Part shown: piece after piece, positions 1-8,607 of the stretch
How positions within the stretch are numbered: position 1 is the stretch's first letter
Layout of the letters: each line of letters begins with the position of its first letter
DNA from: Pseudomonas sp. SCA2728.1_7
Lineage (GTDB): Bacteria > Pseudomonadota > Gammaproteobacteria > Pseudomonadales > Pseudomonadaceae
Reading direction: 5' to 3'
NCBI RefSeq assembly: GCF_018138145.1
Contig: NZ_CP073104.1
Location: forward strand, 5,337,001 to 5,401,000
Length of the DNA: 64,000 nt
The notes under the pieces: generated by a model
Databases searched by the model: none
Seen by the model: the letters and a program-made list of their open reading frames with translations, nothing else
What the model was told of the DNA's origin: nothing
Translations under genes and position numbers: made by a program

Positions 1-38
1 CAAACCGCAACAATCGCCAGAAAACGCAGAAACTCCAT
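1..38 (-). CDS. 5' end of a truncated gene with an N-terminal hydrophobic segment
   Basis: A reverse-strand ATG at 38 follows a good ribosome site (GGAAAGGA about 4 bases upstream). It opens a frame running off the left edge, beginning MEFLRFLAIVAV. The hydrophobic start suggests a signal peptide or membrane anchor. Only 12 codons are visible, so no function can be given. Confidence 0.5.
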   Translation of the reverse strand, partial: MEFLRFLAIVAV

Positions 39-154
39 TTGATCCTTTCCTTAAACCTTCAAAACCCTGAAATCAACGCACGCCCACAGTGAACGCTGAC
101 GATGGGCGGCAAGATAACAAAACACACGTGTAATACCAGTGACGAGAGCGCTAC

Positions 155-514
155 TCAGTGAAAGTTGATCGCGAAAAACACCAACGTCGTCACACCAGCA
201 GCCAGCCCACAGATACCGGCGAACAGTTGCCGGGCCAACGGATGCTCGGGCTGAGGCCGCCGGACTAGCCACATCCAGACGCCCGCCAGTACGCCGAACG
301 TGGTGATTATTTGCAACACGCTACTGGCCAGGTTCTCCGGCGAAGGAGACACGTGCGCCGGGAAAAGGCCCGAACAGACCACTGAAAAAATCATCGCTAC
401 GATAAAGCCGCTGGCAGCACCCGCCAGGTTGGCGAGGATCAGGTTCCAGGCACCACGGGTCTGCACGACCCAAGCCCAAACGGCTGCCCAGACGAAAAAG
501 TACAACACGGCCAT
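155..514 (-). CDS. small four-helix inner-membrane protein, unknown function
   Basis: 119-aa protein that is almost wholly hydrophobic. It has about four membrane segments (residues about 1-17, 24-46, 60-80, 95-115) separated by short loops, one carrying a basic RRPQPEH stretch. I chose the ATG at 514 (MAVLYFF) because AGGGAG lies about 10 bases upstream; an in-frame ATG at 547 would add 11 residues. No family is recognised. It stands alone, divergent from the secreted protein at 640. Gene reality is fairly likely; function is unknown. Confidence 0.6.
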   Translation of the reverse strand: MAVLYFFVWAAVWAWVVQTRGAWNLILANLAGAASGFIVAMIFSVVCSGLFPAHVSPSPENLASSVLQIITTFGVLAGVWMWLVRRPQPEHPLARQLFAGICGLAAGVTTLVFFAINFH

Positions 515-639
515 CAAGGTGTTTCTCCCTCTGAAAACTGACTCCATCGAGGCGTTGGCGACCTCGTTACTGGCAGTGGACGGCAAGATAGCAAAATAGT
601 AGCGTCGCGCCACCGCTCTATCTCAGTAACGGACTACCT

Positions 640-1386
640 ATGCCAGTCAGTACCCAATCCTTGCGCCTGCTCTGCGCGATCACACTCGCCGCTGCAATGA
701 CCCCAGCATTCGCCGCCGTGCAAGAGCATCCGGAAAACAGCTGGAAGTATTACGCCGGCAACTGCCAACGAGTGCTGGAGAAAATGGCCGACGTGCAGAG
801 CGGTCGCACCACCGCCTACGACGTGATGTTTGCCCTGGAAAGCAACCTGCAGACCATGAATGAACAGCGCTCGAACCTGACACCCAATCACCTCGGCTCC
901 CGGGAATTTGCGCAATGCGAAAACGTAGCGGGTCAGGCTGAAGCGATGATCGCCCAAGGCAAAGCCGAGTTCGCCGCGAAAATGCAAGGTGCTGCGGAGG
1001 AAGGCCGCATCGCCCACCAGAACTCCCCCGCCTATCAACGCGCCCGCGCTCTCGGCTACAGCGACGTCGGCGACATATCCTTCCTCAAACTGCACGAAGA
1101 CACCGACGGCGAAGCACGCCTGAAAACCATGCTGATCACCGTCGACGAAATCTGCGGCCAATACTTCCGCGCCACGCAATACGTGAAGCCGTATGTGATC
1201 TATACGGTCAGGCCTTCGGATGGCGGTTGCGGTGAGGTAAAGCGCGTGGCGATCATGGGCGGCCGAGCGGTGGAGAAGGGCGATTACATTGATGAGAAGG
1301 GCGAGTTTCAGTATCTGGGCTGGAAAAAGCTTGTTGGCGCCGACGGGTTCCCAACCGATATCCGCGTGTTGAAAGCCCGTCGTTGA
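640..1386 (+). CDS. secreted hypothetical protein
   Basis: 248 aa. The first 25 residues form a clear Sec signal peptide (basic n-region, hydrophobic LLCAITLAAAMT, cleavage after AFA). The mature part is soluble and mixed alpha/beta, with a few cysteines (GNCQRVL, QCENVAG, EICGQYF, GGCGEV) that could form periplasmic disulfides. I do not recognise the family. The next gene (1432) follows after 45 bases in the same direction, so the two may be co-transcribed. Probably periplasmic. Confidence 0.7.
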   Translation: MPVSTQSLRLLCAITLAAAMTPAFAAVQEHPENSWKYYAGNCQRVLEKMADVQSGRTTAYDVMFALESNLQTMNEQRSNLTPNHLGSREFAQCENVAGQAEAMIAQGKAEFAAKMQGAAEEGRIAHQNSPAYQRARALGYSDVGDISFLKLHEDTDGEARLKTMLITVDEICGQYFRATQYVKPYVIYTVRPSDGGCGEVKRVAIMGGRAVEKGDYIDEKGEFQYLGWKKLVGADGFPTDIRVLKARR

Positions 1387-1431
1387 ACCAAAGAAATACC
1401 GGGATGTTTTCTTGAATATGAGGATGGACAG

Positions 1432-1800
1432 ATGATCGACTTCAACAACAAAGGCTTCTTCAAACTCAAGCAGAACGATGAATACGCCGAACGCGTAAGC
1501 GCGCTGTTGCTCGACGGCGAGGAAGTGATCGACTCTTACAAGGCCATGCGTGACGGCGTGGTGTTTACCAACAAACGCATCATCGCGGTCAACGTTCAGG
1601 GGATTACCGGCAGCAAGAAGGATTTCACATCCTTGCCGTACAAGAACATCGTCGCCTACTCGGTGGAAACCTCGGGCACCTTCGATCTGGACTCGGAGCT
1701 GGAGATTTACTTCTCGTCACTGGGGAAAGTGAAGTTCGAATTCACCGGGAAGACTTCGATGGTGGAGATTTCCAAGTACATTTCCAAGCATCTGCTGTAA
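1432..1800 (+). CDS. bacterial PH-domain protein (bPH, YozO-like)
   Basis: 122 aa covering essentially one pleckstrin-homology-like domain. The pattern LLLDGEEVIDSYKAMRDGVVFTNKRI, then IVAYSVETSGTFDLDSELEIYF, is the hallmark of the bacterial PH family (Pfam bPH type): a strand-rich barrel with the TNKRI turn after the second strand and a C-terminal helix (VEISKYISKHLL). The ribosome site GGAT precedes the ATG. There is no signal peptide, so it is cytoplasmic. The precise role of such proteins is not established. Confidence 0.75.
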   Translation: MIDFNNKGFFKLKQNDEYAERVSALLLDGEEVIDSYKAMRDGVVFTNKRIIAVNVQGITGSKKDFTSLPYKNIVAYSVETSGTFDLDSELEIYFSSLGKVKFEFTGKTSMVEISKYISKHLL

Positions 1801-1812
1801 CGGCTCAGCCCA

Positions 1813-2142
1813 TTACAAGATGTCTTTCAAATAACCCTTGAGCGCGAGGAGCGGCTGATCCAGTTGCTCCAGCGAACGCGCCTCGCTGAAATCAGCGGAC
1901 AACTTGTGCAACTCCCGCCCCAGTGGTTTCTCGACACCGCCCAAGGCGTCCATCGCCAAGCCCAGGCATTCGTTCATCTTGAACTGAATGGTCTCGACAT
2001 CCCCGCGCCGCAACAGCAGTTCGAAAATGTCTTTCTGGTAATCACCCATGACCATGTCGTCCCGTAGAATCGGGCTCAGGCCTTCTTCCTCGTAAGCGAG
2101 CTTGAGGGAGAAAAGGGCGACTGTTTCCAGTGACGTTTCCAT
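1813..2142 (-). CDS. conserved hypothetical helical protein
   Basis: 109 aa, predicted nearly all alpha-helical, acidic, without signal peptide or membrane segment. It runs toward the PH-domain gene and ends 12 bases from it. The coding pattern (GC-rich third positions) matches the surrounding core genes. I recognise no domain. Confidence 0.6.
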   Translation of the reverse strand: METSLETVALFSLKLAYEEEGLSPILRDDMVMGDYQKDIFELLLRRGDVETIQFKMNECLGLAMDALGGVEKPLGRELHKLSADFSEARSLEQLDQPLLALKGYLKDIL

Positions 2143-2409
2143 GGGGTGCCTTTAGCGACGTCCGTCAGTGTGAGAGTTGATGACTGGAGGCAGCCACCGT
2201 TAGGTGCAAGATGCGCTGGGCTGCCTTCAGAGTGGCGGGATTATACGGAGCGGGATCAACAAGTGCAGCCCAAAGGCGAGGCCGGGCACACTGAAGCCGA
2301 TCAATAATCTTCACGGGATTGAGCGGCATTTCCATCGGAGGCCGGTGAGTATTATGGTGAGCATTCACACACTCGACGTTAACTGTTGAACACGAATGGA
2401 GTGACGACC

Positions 2410-2670
2410 ATGGAATACGACGACAAACTGATGGAAGACGCCGTGCTTGCCCTGTTGGCAGCACTCAGTTCCGACGACGGCAATGCCTGGAAAGGATTCG
2501 ATTTCGAGATCATGAACCGATTGCATGAGCAGGGTTTCATCAGTAACCCGGTGAACAGGAACAAGTCGGTTTGGTTGACGGAGGAGGGGCTGGAGCGGGG
2601 GCGGGCGATAGCGGCGCGGTTGTTTGGGGGAAATGCTCAGGCTGAGCCTGCAACTGACTCCGACACCTGA
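2410..2670 (+). CDS. DUF6429-like small protein
   Basis: 86 aa from the ATG at 2410, which has TGGAG eight bases upstream; a longer reading from 2386 is less likely. The pattern DAVLALLAAL..GNAWKGFDFEIMNRLHEQGFISNPV and the C-terminal LTEEGLERGRAIAARLF match the small cytoplasmic DUF6429 family, a winged-helix-like fold of unknown role. It is the last core gene before the island boundary at 2779 and therefore lay just downstream of tRNA-Leu before the island entered. Confidence 0.65.
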   Translation: MEYDDKLMEDAVLALLAALSSDDGNAWKGFDFEIMNRLHEQGFISNPVNRNKSVWLTEEGLERGRAIAARLFGGNAQAEPATDSDT

Positions 2671-2741
2671 GTCCATTTCATTCCGTGTGCGCCCCGTGCT
2701 GTGGTAAGCGTTCCGCATGGCGCGAGTACTTTCCGGCAGAC

Positions 2742-2769
2742 AAAAAAAGGCATTGCTAAGCAAGACCTT
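2742..2769 (-). terminator. stranded original terminator of tRNA-Leu
   Basis: On the minus strand AAGGTCTTGC, a TTA loop and GCAATGCCTT form an imperfect hairpin followed by seven T. It lies about 10 bases beyond the att-like copy of the tRNA 3' end. It is therefore where the terminator of tRNA-Leu would sit if the 16-kb island were removed. Confidence 0.6.
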
Positions 2770-2778
2770 TCCTAGTTT

Positions 2779-2799
2779 TGGTGCCCGAGGGAGACTCGA
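2779..2799. repeat. left attachment-site repeat of the island
   Basis: 21 bases here match the 3' end of tRNA-Leu at 18809-18830 (22 bases), differing only by CCC versus CCCC. This is the direct repeat expected from integrase-mediated insertion into a tRNA 3' end; the intact tRNA copy sits beside the integrase. Confidence 0.8.
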
Positions 2800-2842
2800 T
2801 ATCTCCATATTATTCAAGGCTTGCAGGGGATCTATCGCGTAA

Positions 2843-2862
2843 GGGATACATGTAGGGATACA
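2843..2862 (+). repeat. paired GGGATACA motifs, candidate integrase arm sites (left)
   Basis: Two direct copies of GGGATACA, 12 bases apart, lie 44 bases inside the left att core. The same word recurs at the right end (18676-18702, and inverted at 18648-18655). Repeats inside both ends fit arm-type binding sites of a tyrosine integrase, though this is inferred from position only. Confidence 0.5.
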
Positions 2863-3411
2863 AGAATAAGTCGCCTTGAAAACGATTTTACTACCAAAAC
2901 GAAGCATAGAGACCAACTCTGATCGCCAATGATCTCCCATTGGCAAAGGTCGCATGCTACGTGGGTACTGAGACGTGAGTGACTTAAAAGGGTGGAGCAT
3001 CAAAAAATTGTTTTCAATCCTCCTGCATGTGATTGACCGAAAATTGGTTTCATTTATCAGAGAAACCGGAGCTGTAGAGCTCGTCTCAGCGTACACATAC
3101 GTCTTAGAGGGAGCTGCGCGGGGGGCGGAGGCTCTATCGTTTAGTAGATCGGCACTGTCTACCATTCTGAAATTGAGAACGGTCGAGCAATCCTCTCTCC
3201 CTTACTTTAGGACTTCATAGCGCGACGATGGCGCCCCATGGCGGATTGCCTAACCCAGTGTCTATGCAGAGGCAAGGCTGATGCCTCTATTGCACAGTGG
3301 GAAACGCAATCAGTGCCTGTTTTTCTACGTTTGGCTAACCCTTTTGAATTCCCGTTTCCTGTGGTAGCGTGATTGCATTTTGCTACTTTTAGATATAACA
3401 GAATAAACAGA

Positions 3412-6400
3412 ATGAAGACCATAAAGAAAATCAAAGGTAGAAAGCTTTCATTAGACCAATCCATATTCACTCTTCGAAGAGAAGAGACATATGTGAAAGT
3501 GATGAAACGAATAGTAGGCGAAGTCGCTAGGTTCGATATCGCTAACGAGTACCAACTTATTGAAGCCGTCGCGTCGCATTCAAAGTTGCCTGAGCAGTTC
3601 AATCCTTTATTTAGTGAGGATAGAGAGCACTACGATGTGCTGCTTATGAACGAAATTCTTTCTCCAGTAGGGTTCCTCCATTGGTTGATAGGTTTATTTA
3701 AAAGAAATTCAAAGGTGCTGCGAGAATTTAACGAGCTAAGAGACAGCGTTAATGGCTGCATATTGCAAAGCTTGCCCGATAAAGCATTGCAAATACTCGA
3801 AAAGATTGATGGTTTGTCAAAGTCTTGGTGGGCAATCTGCATGAGAGTCCACATAATGAAGGAACTAAAAAAGGAAGATACGAAGCCTTATTTGCTTGGC
3901 CTTCAGGCAACGATACCTAAGGCAAATATTACAAACTCCGTTTTCAGGCTTCAAATGATGTCGGAGAGTAGCTCAATTAGGGTCTTTGTTGGTGATATCC
4001 GAGCAAGATTGCAAGAGTACCGGACCTCTGGAATTGAGCAGGCGATAGAAAGCGGTGATATCGAGTCATGTCGATATCTTCATCAGTATTTAGATTCTGA
4101 GAGAAAGCCGGACCTGCGGTTTCTTAAAGTTGAAGGTCATGAGTCAATAATTGATCAGTATGCAACATTTAAGGAAGTCGTTCTTGAAATAAGTGCTAAG
4201 CATCCGCTTGAGCCGAATTTGTCTGAAAAGATTATCGAGCTGTACGACCTAATTGGCGATGAGGAACTGAAGTGTGCAGTAGCAGCACGGCCAGCATTGT
4301 CTGCAGATGTGAGGGGAGTTGTAGATGATTATACACTCGGGAAGTATGTCGAAGTTGTTAATAGTATCGAAGAGTTTCTTAAGAAGGGTGACAAGGCAGT
4401 CTCCGGCCTAATAGAGATATATGCGAAATCCAAGATTTATCTAGGTTCACCCCACGCTAGAGATACGTTGTTTGACGTCCTTGCGTCGGATATGTCCTCA
4501 ATATTGCAATGTGAAGTTACAACTGCTGAAAAAATAGAGTATATAACAAAGTTAAGTATCAAGTTTCGTGGAGAGTTATGGGCAAAGTCGGTATCTTTTC
4601 ATCTTCTTTCTTTGCTGGATGAAACCGCTGAGTCGGGTGTCGTAGAGCTTGCTCGATTAGGTACTCTCGCATTGGGTAAGTATAATACTCCCAAGGCGGC
4701 AGATAAAGAGTACATAATGGAGTTGTCGAGTGAAGAGCAAATAAAAAAACTTCCAGATTACAGGGCGGTTAAGTATTTTATTGAGGAGGGAAACAAAGAT
4801 CGCGTCTGTGAGGAATTGTTTCCTGTGCGCTCGGATTATTTAAAGCTTCGCAGCAAGATTTATCTGGATAATGGGGATGTTATCGGTTGTATAAGTTTTG
4901 CAGTTTCCGAGTATATGAAGAATAGCGTCAATTTTTATCATCTTCCATTCGCACGGCTTTGTGGCTCGGTTGCTGATCTTGCTAAGGGGGGGCGGGATGA
5001 TTTTGTTGTTTGTTTGATGGCGCTAGACATTTACTCGAAAGAGCTTTCGCTAGTTTTTGAAGAATATAAGGCAGAGCTTTTTGAGGAGTTTATGCTGTCA
5101 AACGGCACACATAGGCCATCGCAAATATTCGTCCAGAAAAATTTAACGCGAAACGAAATATTTTTCCTGCAAAACATCTGTATACCGTCGCAGCTTGATA
5201 ATTTATTCCAATTTAGAACCAATGATGAAGTGGTTCATGAACGAGTTGCGATTATAGATCTCCTGATAAATGCAATGCCCGATAAGGAGGTTCAGCTACG
5301 AGATGAACGCGATAATGTACTTGTTACATTATTCTCGGAAAAATTAAGGGCAAAAATAGAATCAGGTAAACTCTTCGTTGATGTTCAAACATTAGAATCG
5401 ATGAGGAAGCATGTATATGTTGCATTGTTCGATCAGGCGAAATCACTCCCTGGTGGGATATTACTAGAGCCCGTTAATAGCGAGAGTGCACTGGAGTCGT
5501 CAAAAGACCTATTTAAAGTTTCCGGATCGAATGCCATCGCATCTAACGAAAAGACGGAAATTCTTTACAGTATTCATGTTCATGCCGTAGAAGATTTTGC
5601 TCTTAACGAAAACTATGGGCTTGATAAGTATCTTAGTGCAGAAGTGCGCCACATGGTTTTCGTCACGCAACTTCGATCTTGCTTTGAAAAAACACGTCTA
5701 GTGACAGTGCAGAAGTCTGGAGAATACATCTCTAACGAATACTGGTTGGGTAAATATAATTTCGTACATCCAAGTATTACGCAAGAAGTTGACGCTTTTC
5801 TGAAGAGATTCTCTGCGAAGGTTGATGCAATTCTAAACGCGACTAATGAAAGGTTTCGTGTAGAGACGAGAGTAGAGCGGGGAGGTGGGATTTTTGATTT
5901 TACAGCTTATCACCATCAGCTGGTAAAGCTTTCTAGCATTATAGAAGCATCTGAAGATGGAGATTCCTTTTTTAACTCGTTGATAGAGTATATGTGGGAG
6001 ATGGCCAGCGAAAGCGCCAAGGAAGCTCAGTTACTCATCGCGAACGATCTCTCTATGGAAATTAATGATCTTATTACACAATTAGAAGAGTCTATCAATC
6101 TGGCAAAAGGAGATGTCGCCATGATAGATTTAATGCAAGAAATAAAGACTGCTCGGTCGTTGTTCACTAGTCAAATTGAAGTGGTGGTCAACTGGTTCAA
6201 GTTTGTAGGCGGTCAGCACTCTCAGGAGCTTGAAAAGTTAGGAGTTGTAATTGAAGCTTCGGTCTCTTCTTTTGAATCGATCTATGGGCATAATGAGTGC
6301 GAAATTTCGTTTACTCAAACTAAGAGTCATTTGCAGTTGACATATCGGGAGGCGAGGTCACTGTTTATTGCGATATTTACTGCTTTGGAGAACTCTGTGA

Positions 6401-6711
6401 AGTATGGAAGTCGCACTTGCGCTATCGAAATTGAACATAGAGTATCAACCGCTGAGAATATAATTGTTATCAAAAATGGTATTGCAGATGGGGAGCTTGC
6501 TGATCCGCAGGCACTAGTAAGAGCTCAAAAAGAAAAATGGACTCCTGCGCACGCTCCGTTGAACAGAAAGGAAGGGGGGTCAGGGCTCTATAAGATTTTT
6601 AGCACACTCACCACAACTTCAGACGGATTCTCATTTGATATCAACGCAGAATGCAGTGAGTTTGTGGCTACTATGAGTTTAAAAAATGAATATTTTGATA
6701 ATCGAGGATAA
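3412..6711 (+). CDS. dtcA: Detocs-like sensor: helical-repeat protein with HATPase domain
   Basis: 1099 aa. Roughly residues 1-830 are a long, helix-rich, TPR-like region, expected to be the sensor. The C-terminal 250 residues carry a histidine-kinase-type ATPase: N-box ALENSVKYG (E993, N994) and G-box KEGGSGLYK (G1055-G1058). No textbook H-box is obvious; candidate phosphorylatable histidines are the HH pair near 834 and H936 in GGQHSQE. The next two genes overlap and both encode receiver domains, which is the DtcA-DtcB-DtcC arrangement of the Detocs defence family, where phage infection is relayed by phosphotransfer to an effector. Codon use is strikingly A+T-rich, a sign of transfer. The start is uncertain: the ATG at 3412 has a weak ribosome site and an in-frame TTG lies at 3373. 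Confidence 0.72.
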   Translation: MKTIKKIKGRKLSLDQSIFTLRREETYVKVMKRIVGEVARFDIANEYQLIEAVASHSKLPEQFNPLFSEDREHYDVLLMNEILSPVGFLHWLIGLFKRNSKVLREFNELRDSVNGCILQSLPDKALQILEKIDGLSKSWWAICMRVHIMKELKKEDTKPYLLGLQATIPKANITNSVFRLQMMSESSSIRVFVGDIRARLQEYRTSGIEQAIESGDIESCRYLHQYLDSERKPDLRFLKVEGHESIIDQYATFKEVVLEISAKHPLEPNLSEKIIELYDLIGDEELKCAVAARPALSADVRGVVDDYTLGKYVEVVNSIEEFLKKGDKAVSGLIEIYAKSKIYLGSPHARDTLFDVLASDMSSILQCEVTTAEKIEYITKLSIKFRGELWAKSVSFHLLSLLDETAESGVVELARLGTLALGKYNTPKAADKEYIMELSSEEQIKKLPDYRAVKYFIEEGNKDRVCEELFPVRSDYLKLRSKIYLDNGDVIGCISFAVSEYMKNSVNFYHLPFARLCGSVADLAKGGRDDFVVCLMALDIYSKELSLVFEEYKAELFEEFMLSNGTHRPSQIFVQKNLTRNEIFFLQNICIPSQLDNLFQFRTNDEVVHERVAIIDLLINAMPDKEVQLRDERDNVLVTLFSEKLRAKIESGKLFVDVQTLESMRKHVYVALFDQAKSLPGGILLEPVNSESALESSKDLFKVSGSNAIASNEKTEILYSIHVHAVEDFALNENYGLDKYLSAEVRHMVFVTQLRSCFEKTRLVTVQKSGEYISNEYWLGKYNFVHPSITQEVDAFLKRFSAKVDAILNATNERFRVETRVERGGGIFDFTAYHHQLVKLSSIIEASEDGDSFFNSLIEYMWEMASESAKEAQLLIANDLSMEINDLITQLEESINLAKGDVAMIDLMQEIKTARSLFTSQIEVVVNWFKFVGGQHSQELEKLGVVIEASVSSFESIYGHNECEISFTQTKSHLQLTYREARSLFIAIFTALENSVKYGSRTCAIEIEHRVSTAENIIVIKNGIADGELADPQALVRAQKEKWTPAHAPLNRKEGGSGLYKIFSTLTTTSDGFSFDINAECSEFVATMSLKNEYFDNRG

Positions 6712-7132
6712 TCCGCTAAAGCGGGACAAGGTTGTAGAGTTTCTAAAGGCCAATGACGCGCTGAATATAACAGAGGCTGCATCTTATAATTCCGGCCTGT
6801 TGGCTGTTCATGAGAAAGTGTTTGACCTTCTCATTGTTGATATGAGCATGCCGACTTTTGATAGGAATGAGAATACTCAAGGTGGACGTTTTCGCGCTCT
6901 TGCTGGAAAGGAGATTGTAACCAAGCTATCTAAGGCTAATAAACTGGTCCCTTTCGTTGTACTGACGGGCTATAAGGATTTCAGTATCGATTCTCAGAGT
7001 CTGAGTATCGATCAAATTCACGACCTTTTAAAGACGTTGGGTGACCTCTACCTGGGCTGTATAGTTTTCGAAACGACTGATGATGTTTGGCAGGGTAAGT
7101 TGAGTGCGGTATTGGAGAAACTTGGATGTTGA
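6686..7132 (+). CDS. dtcB: Detocs-like stand-alone receiver domain
   Basis: 148 aa, a single receiver domain: acidic pair E7-D8, phospho-acceptor D52 in LLIVDMSMP, and the conserved Thr in VVLTGY. The usual lysine at the end of strand 5 appears to be missing (CIVFETTDD). There is no output domain. The start lies 26 bases inside the kinase-like gene and the stop overlaps the next start (ATGTTGA), so translation is coupled. In Detocs the equivalent protein acts as a phosphate sink that buffers spurious signalling; that role is inferred here from organisation. Confidence 0.72.
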   Translation: MNILIIEDNPLKRDKVVEFLKANDALNITEAASYNSGLLAVHEKVFDLLIVDMSMPTFDRNENTQGGRFRALAGKEIVTKLSKANKLVPFVVLTGYKDFSIDSQSLSIDQIHDLLKTLGDLYLGCIVFETTDDVWQGKLSAVLEKLGC

Positions 7133-8310
7133 AAATACTTTTGGTAGATGATTCCGCACCTCGAGGTGAGTTAATAAAGCAGAAGTTTAGGGAGCATGGT
7201 TTACTACCGCACATGGTCTTTACAACCTGTATCAGCGCTGATGCTGCGAGAGTTGAATTGCTAGAGGCATGTGATTTATTGATTTTGGACGTTCTCCTGC
7301 CCAAGAAAGATCATGGTACGCCCCAAGCACTTCATAGCATGAATTTGCTCAAGGATCTTGCTGATACATATAAGCCATTTATTCGGCCAAAAATGATAAT
7401 TGGTCTAACAGCGGATTTCGAGGGTTTGCAAACGCATCAGCGGACGTTTTTAGATGCGGCTTCAGTAGTTCTCGATGGGAACTTGAATAGTCAGGATTGG
7501 ATTGATTCTTTAATTAGGCAAGTGACGACCATTGTAGAGGCTTCGCAAAAAATAGAAAAGCTTGCTACTGATCAGATGCTAATAAGTGTTCATGGCATAC
7601 GTACGTATGGAAGTTGGCAGAGGAGCTTGATTGAAAATATAAAAAAATACTCACGAAGCTTTGATTTTGTGGAGATTAAATATGGATATTTAGATCTTTT
7701 CTATTTTTATGTGCCTTGGAGTCGGAAAAAGAAAGCAGTTGAAATTGGTCGCAGGTTGGCACGGATCATTGATCAGAATCAAGATAAGAGGATCGTGGTT
7801 GTAGCACACAGCTTTGGTTCGGTTGTTCTTTGTGAGGCATTAAAGTTTATTGAAAGTTCTTCTAGAGTTGGAGTGGTGATCATGTGTGGCTCCCCTCTTT
7901 CGGAGAAGACAAATATTGATCATGTAGTTGGCGCAGCTGATCTAACTGTTAACGAGTGTGGTGTTAATGATAATGTGCTTTTGTTCTCGAAATTAGCAGT
8001 CCCCGGGTTAGGTTATGCGGGAAGAGTTGGCTTCTATAGAGAAAATACTTCTCGCTTCTTGAATCGGTATCATCTTGGTGGTCATAGTTTGTATTTCGAA
8101 GAATGTCAGGACGGACCTACATTCGTCGAGGGACAATGGCTGCCAATATTAATTGGTGGTAAGTGTGTTGATCCTGTTGACTCCCGATCTGTGTCACTAG
8201 TGCAGGATGTTTCTGTCTTATTTATGCGGTGTGTTGATAAAGTTAAAAACTTCAAGTATTTGCTTTTAGCAGGTGTGGCTGTTTCTTTTGGATATTATTT
8301 ATTTAAGTAA
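7126..8310 (+). CDS. dtcC: Detocs-like effector: receiver + alpha/beta hydrolase + membrane helix
   Basis: 394 aa. Residues 1-120 are a receiver domain (D8-D9 acidic pair, phospho-acceptor D55 in LLILDVLLP, Thr in IIGLTADF; the usual strand-5 lysine is absent). Residues about 150-340 are an alpha/beta hydrolase: oxyanion region HG at 156-157 (SVHGIRTYGSW), nucleophile elbow AHSFG with S229, a candidate acid D282 (VNDNV) and H320 (GGHSLYF). The extreme C-terminus (about 376-392, YLLLAGVAVSFGYYLF) is a single membrane helix. This fits the hydrolase variant of Detocs effectors. Anchoring suggests a membrane-lipid or membrane-proximal substrate, which is inference. It is co-translated with the upstream receiver. 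Confidence 0.72.
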   Translation: MLKILLVDDSAPRGELIKQKFREHGLLPHMVFTTCISADAARVELLEACDLLILDVLLPKKDHGTPQALHSMNLLKDLADTYKPFIRPKMIIGLTADFEGLQTHQRTFLDAASVVLDGNLNSQDWIDSLIRQVTTIVEASQKIEKLATDQMLISVHGIRTYGSWQRSLIENIKKYSRSFDFVEIKYGYLDLFYFYVPWSRKKKAVEIGRRLARIIDQNQDKRIVVVAHSFGSVVLCEALKFIESSSRVGVVIMCGSPLSEKTNIDHVVGAADLTVNECGVNDNVLLFSKLAVPGLGYAGRVGFYRENTSRFLNRYHLGGHSLYFEECQDGPTFVEGQWLPILIGGKCVDPVDSRSVSLVQDVSVLFMRCVDKVKNFKYLLLAGVAVSFGYYLFK

Positions 8311-8458
8311 GAGGAATTTCACAGAGCCATATTCATTGTCTGTTTCTACGTCATGTTTGATTTAATAATAAGACGGACATCCCTGTCGTTATTCTAGCTA
8401 GAGCAGATCTGCGAGTCTGATAACCCGTGTAGGGGGCCCCCCTTAGGGAGGACCCATA

Positions 8459-8511
8459 AAATCTGCCGCTCCGGCCCCCTTTGCCCCGGAGGAATCAGAT
8501 ACGGCAGATTT
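8459..8511. repeat. nested inverted repeat
   Basis: AAATCTGCCG (8459-8468) is the exact reverse complement of CGGCAGATTT (8502-8511). Inside, CTCCGG (8469-8474) mirrors CCGGAG (8486-8491). The stretch can form a long hairpin or cruciform. It lies next to the iterons and may be part of the origin; there is no T-tract to make it a clear terminator. Confidence 0.6.
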
Positions 8512-8607
8512 GAGGATCTGAAGCGACCCGTCGCGTCCACTCGCGCTGAAGGTTCACGCTGTGAAAAGGGGCGAGGGGAACGCTAATCCGTAGGTAGCGA
8601 AAAGGCA

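Larger units (their letters stand above)
2671..3411. other. gene-poor left boundary of the island
   Basis: This stretch holds the stranded terminator, the att repeat, and two GGGATACA motifs 12 bases apart (2843-2850 and 2855-2862), which recur near the integrase. Otherwise I see only short open frames without ribosome sites or recognisable protein features. Base composition turns A+T-rich toward the gene at 3412. A promoter for the Detocs-like operon must lie here but no convincing -35/-10 pair stands out. Confidence 0.5.

Noticed and set aside
2365..3220. Open frames on both strands across the left island boundary (266 codons minus, 81 codons plus)
   Set aside because: They run through the att repeat and stranded terminator, lack ribosome sites, and have compositional bias rather than protein-like patterns.
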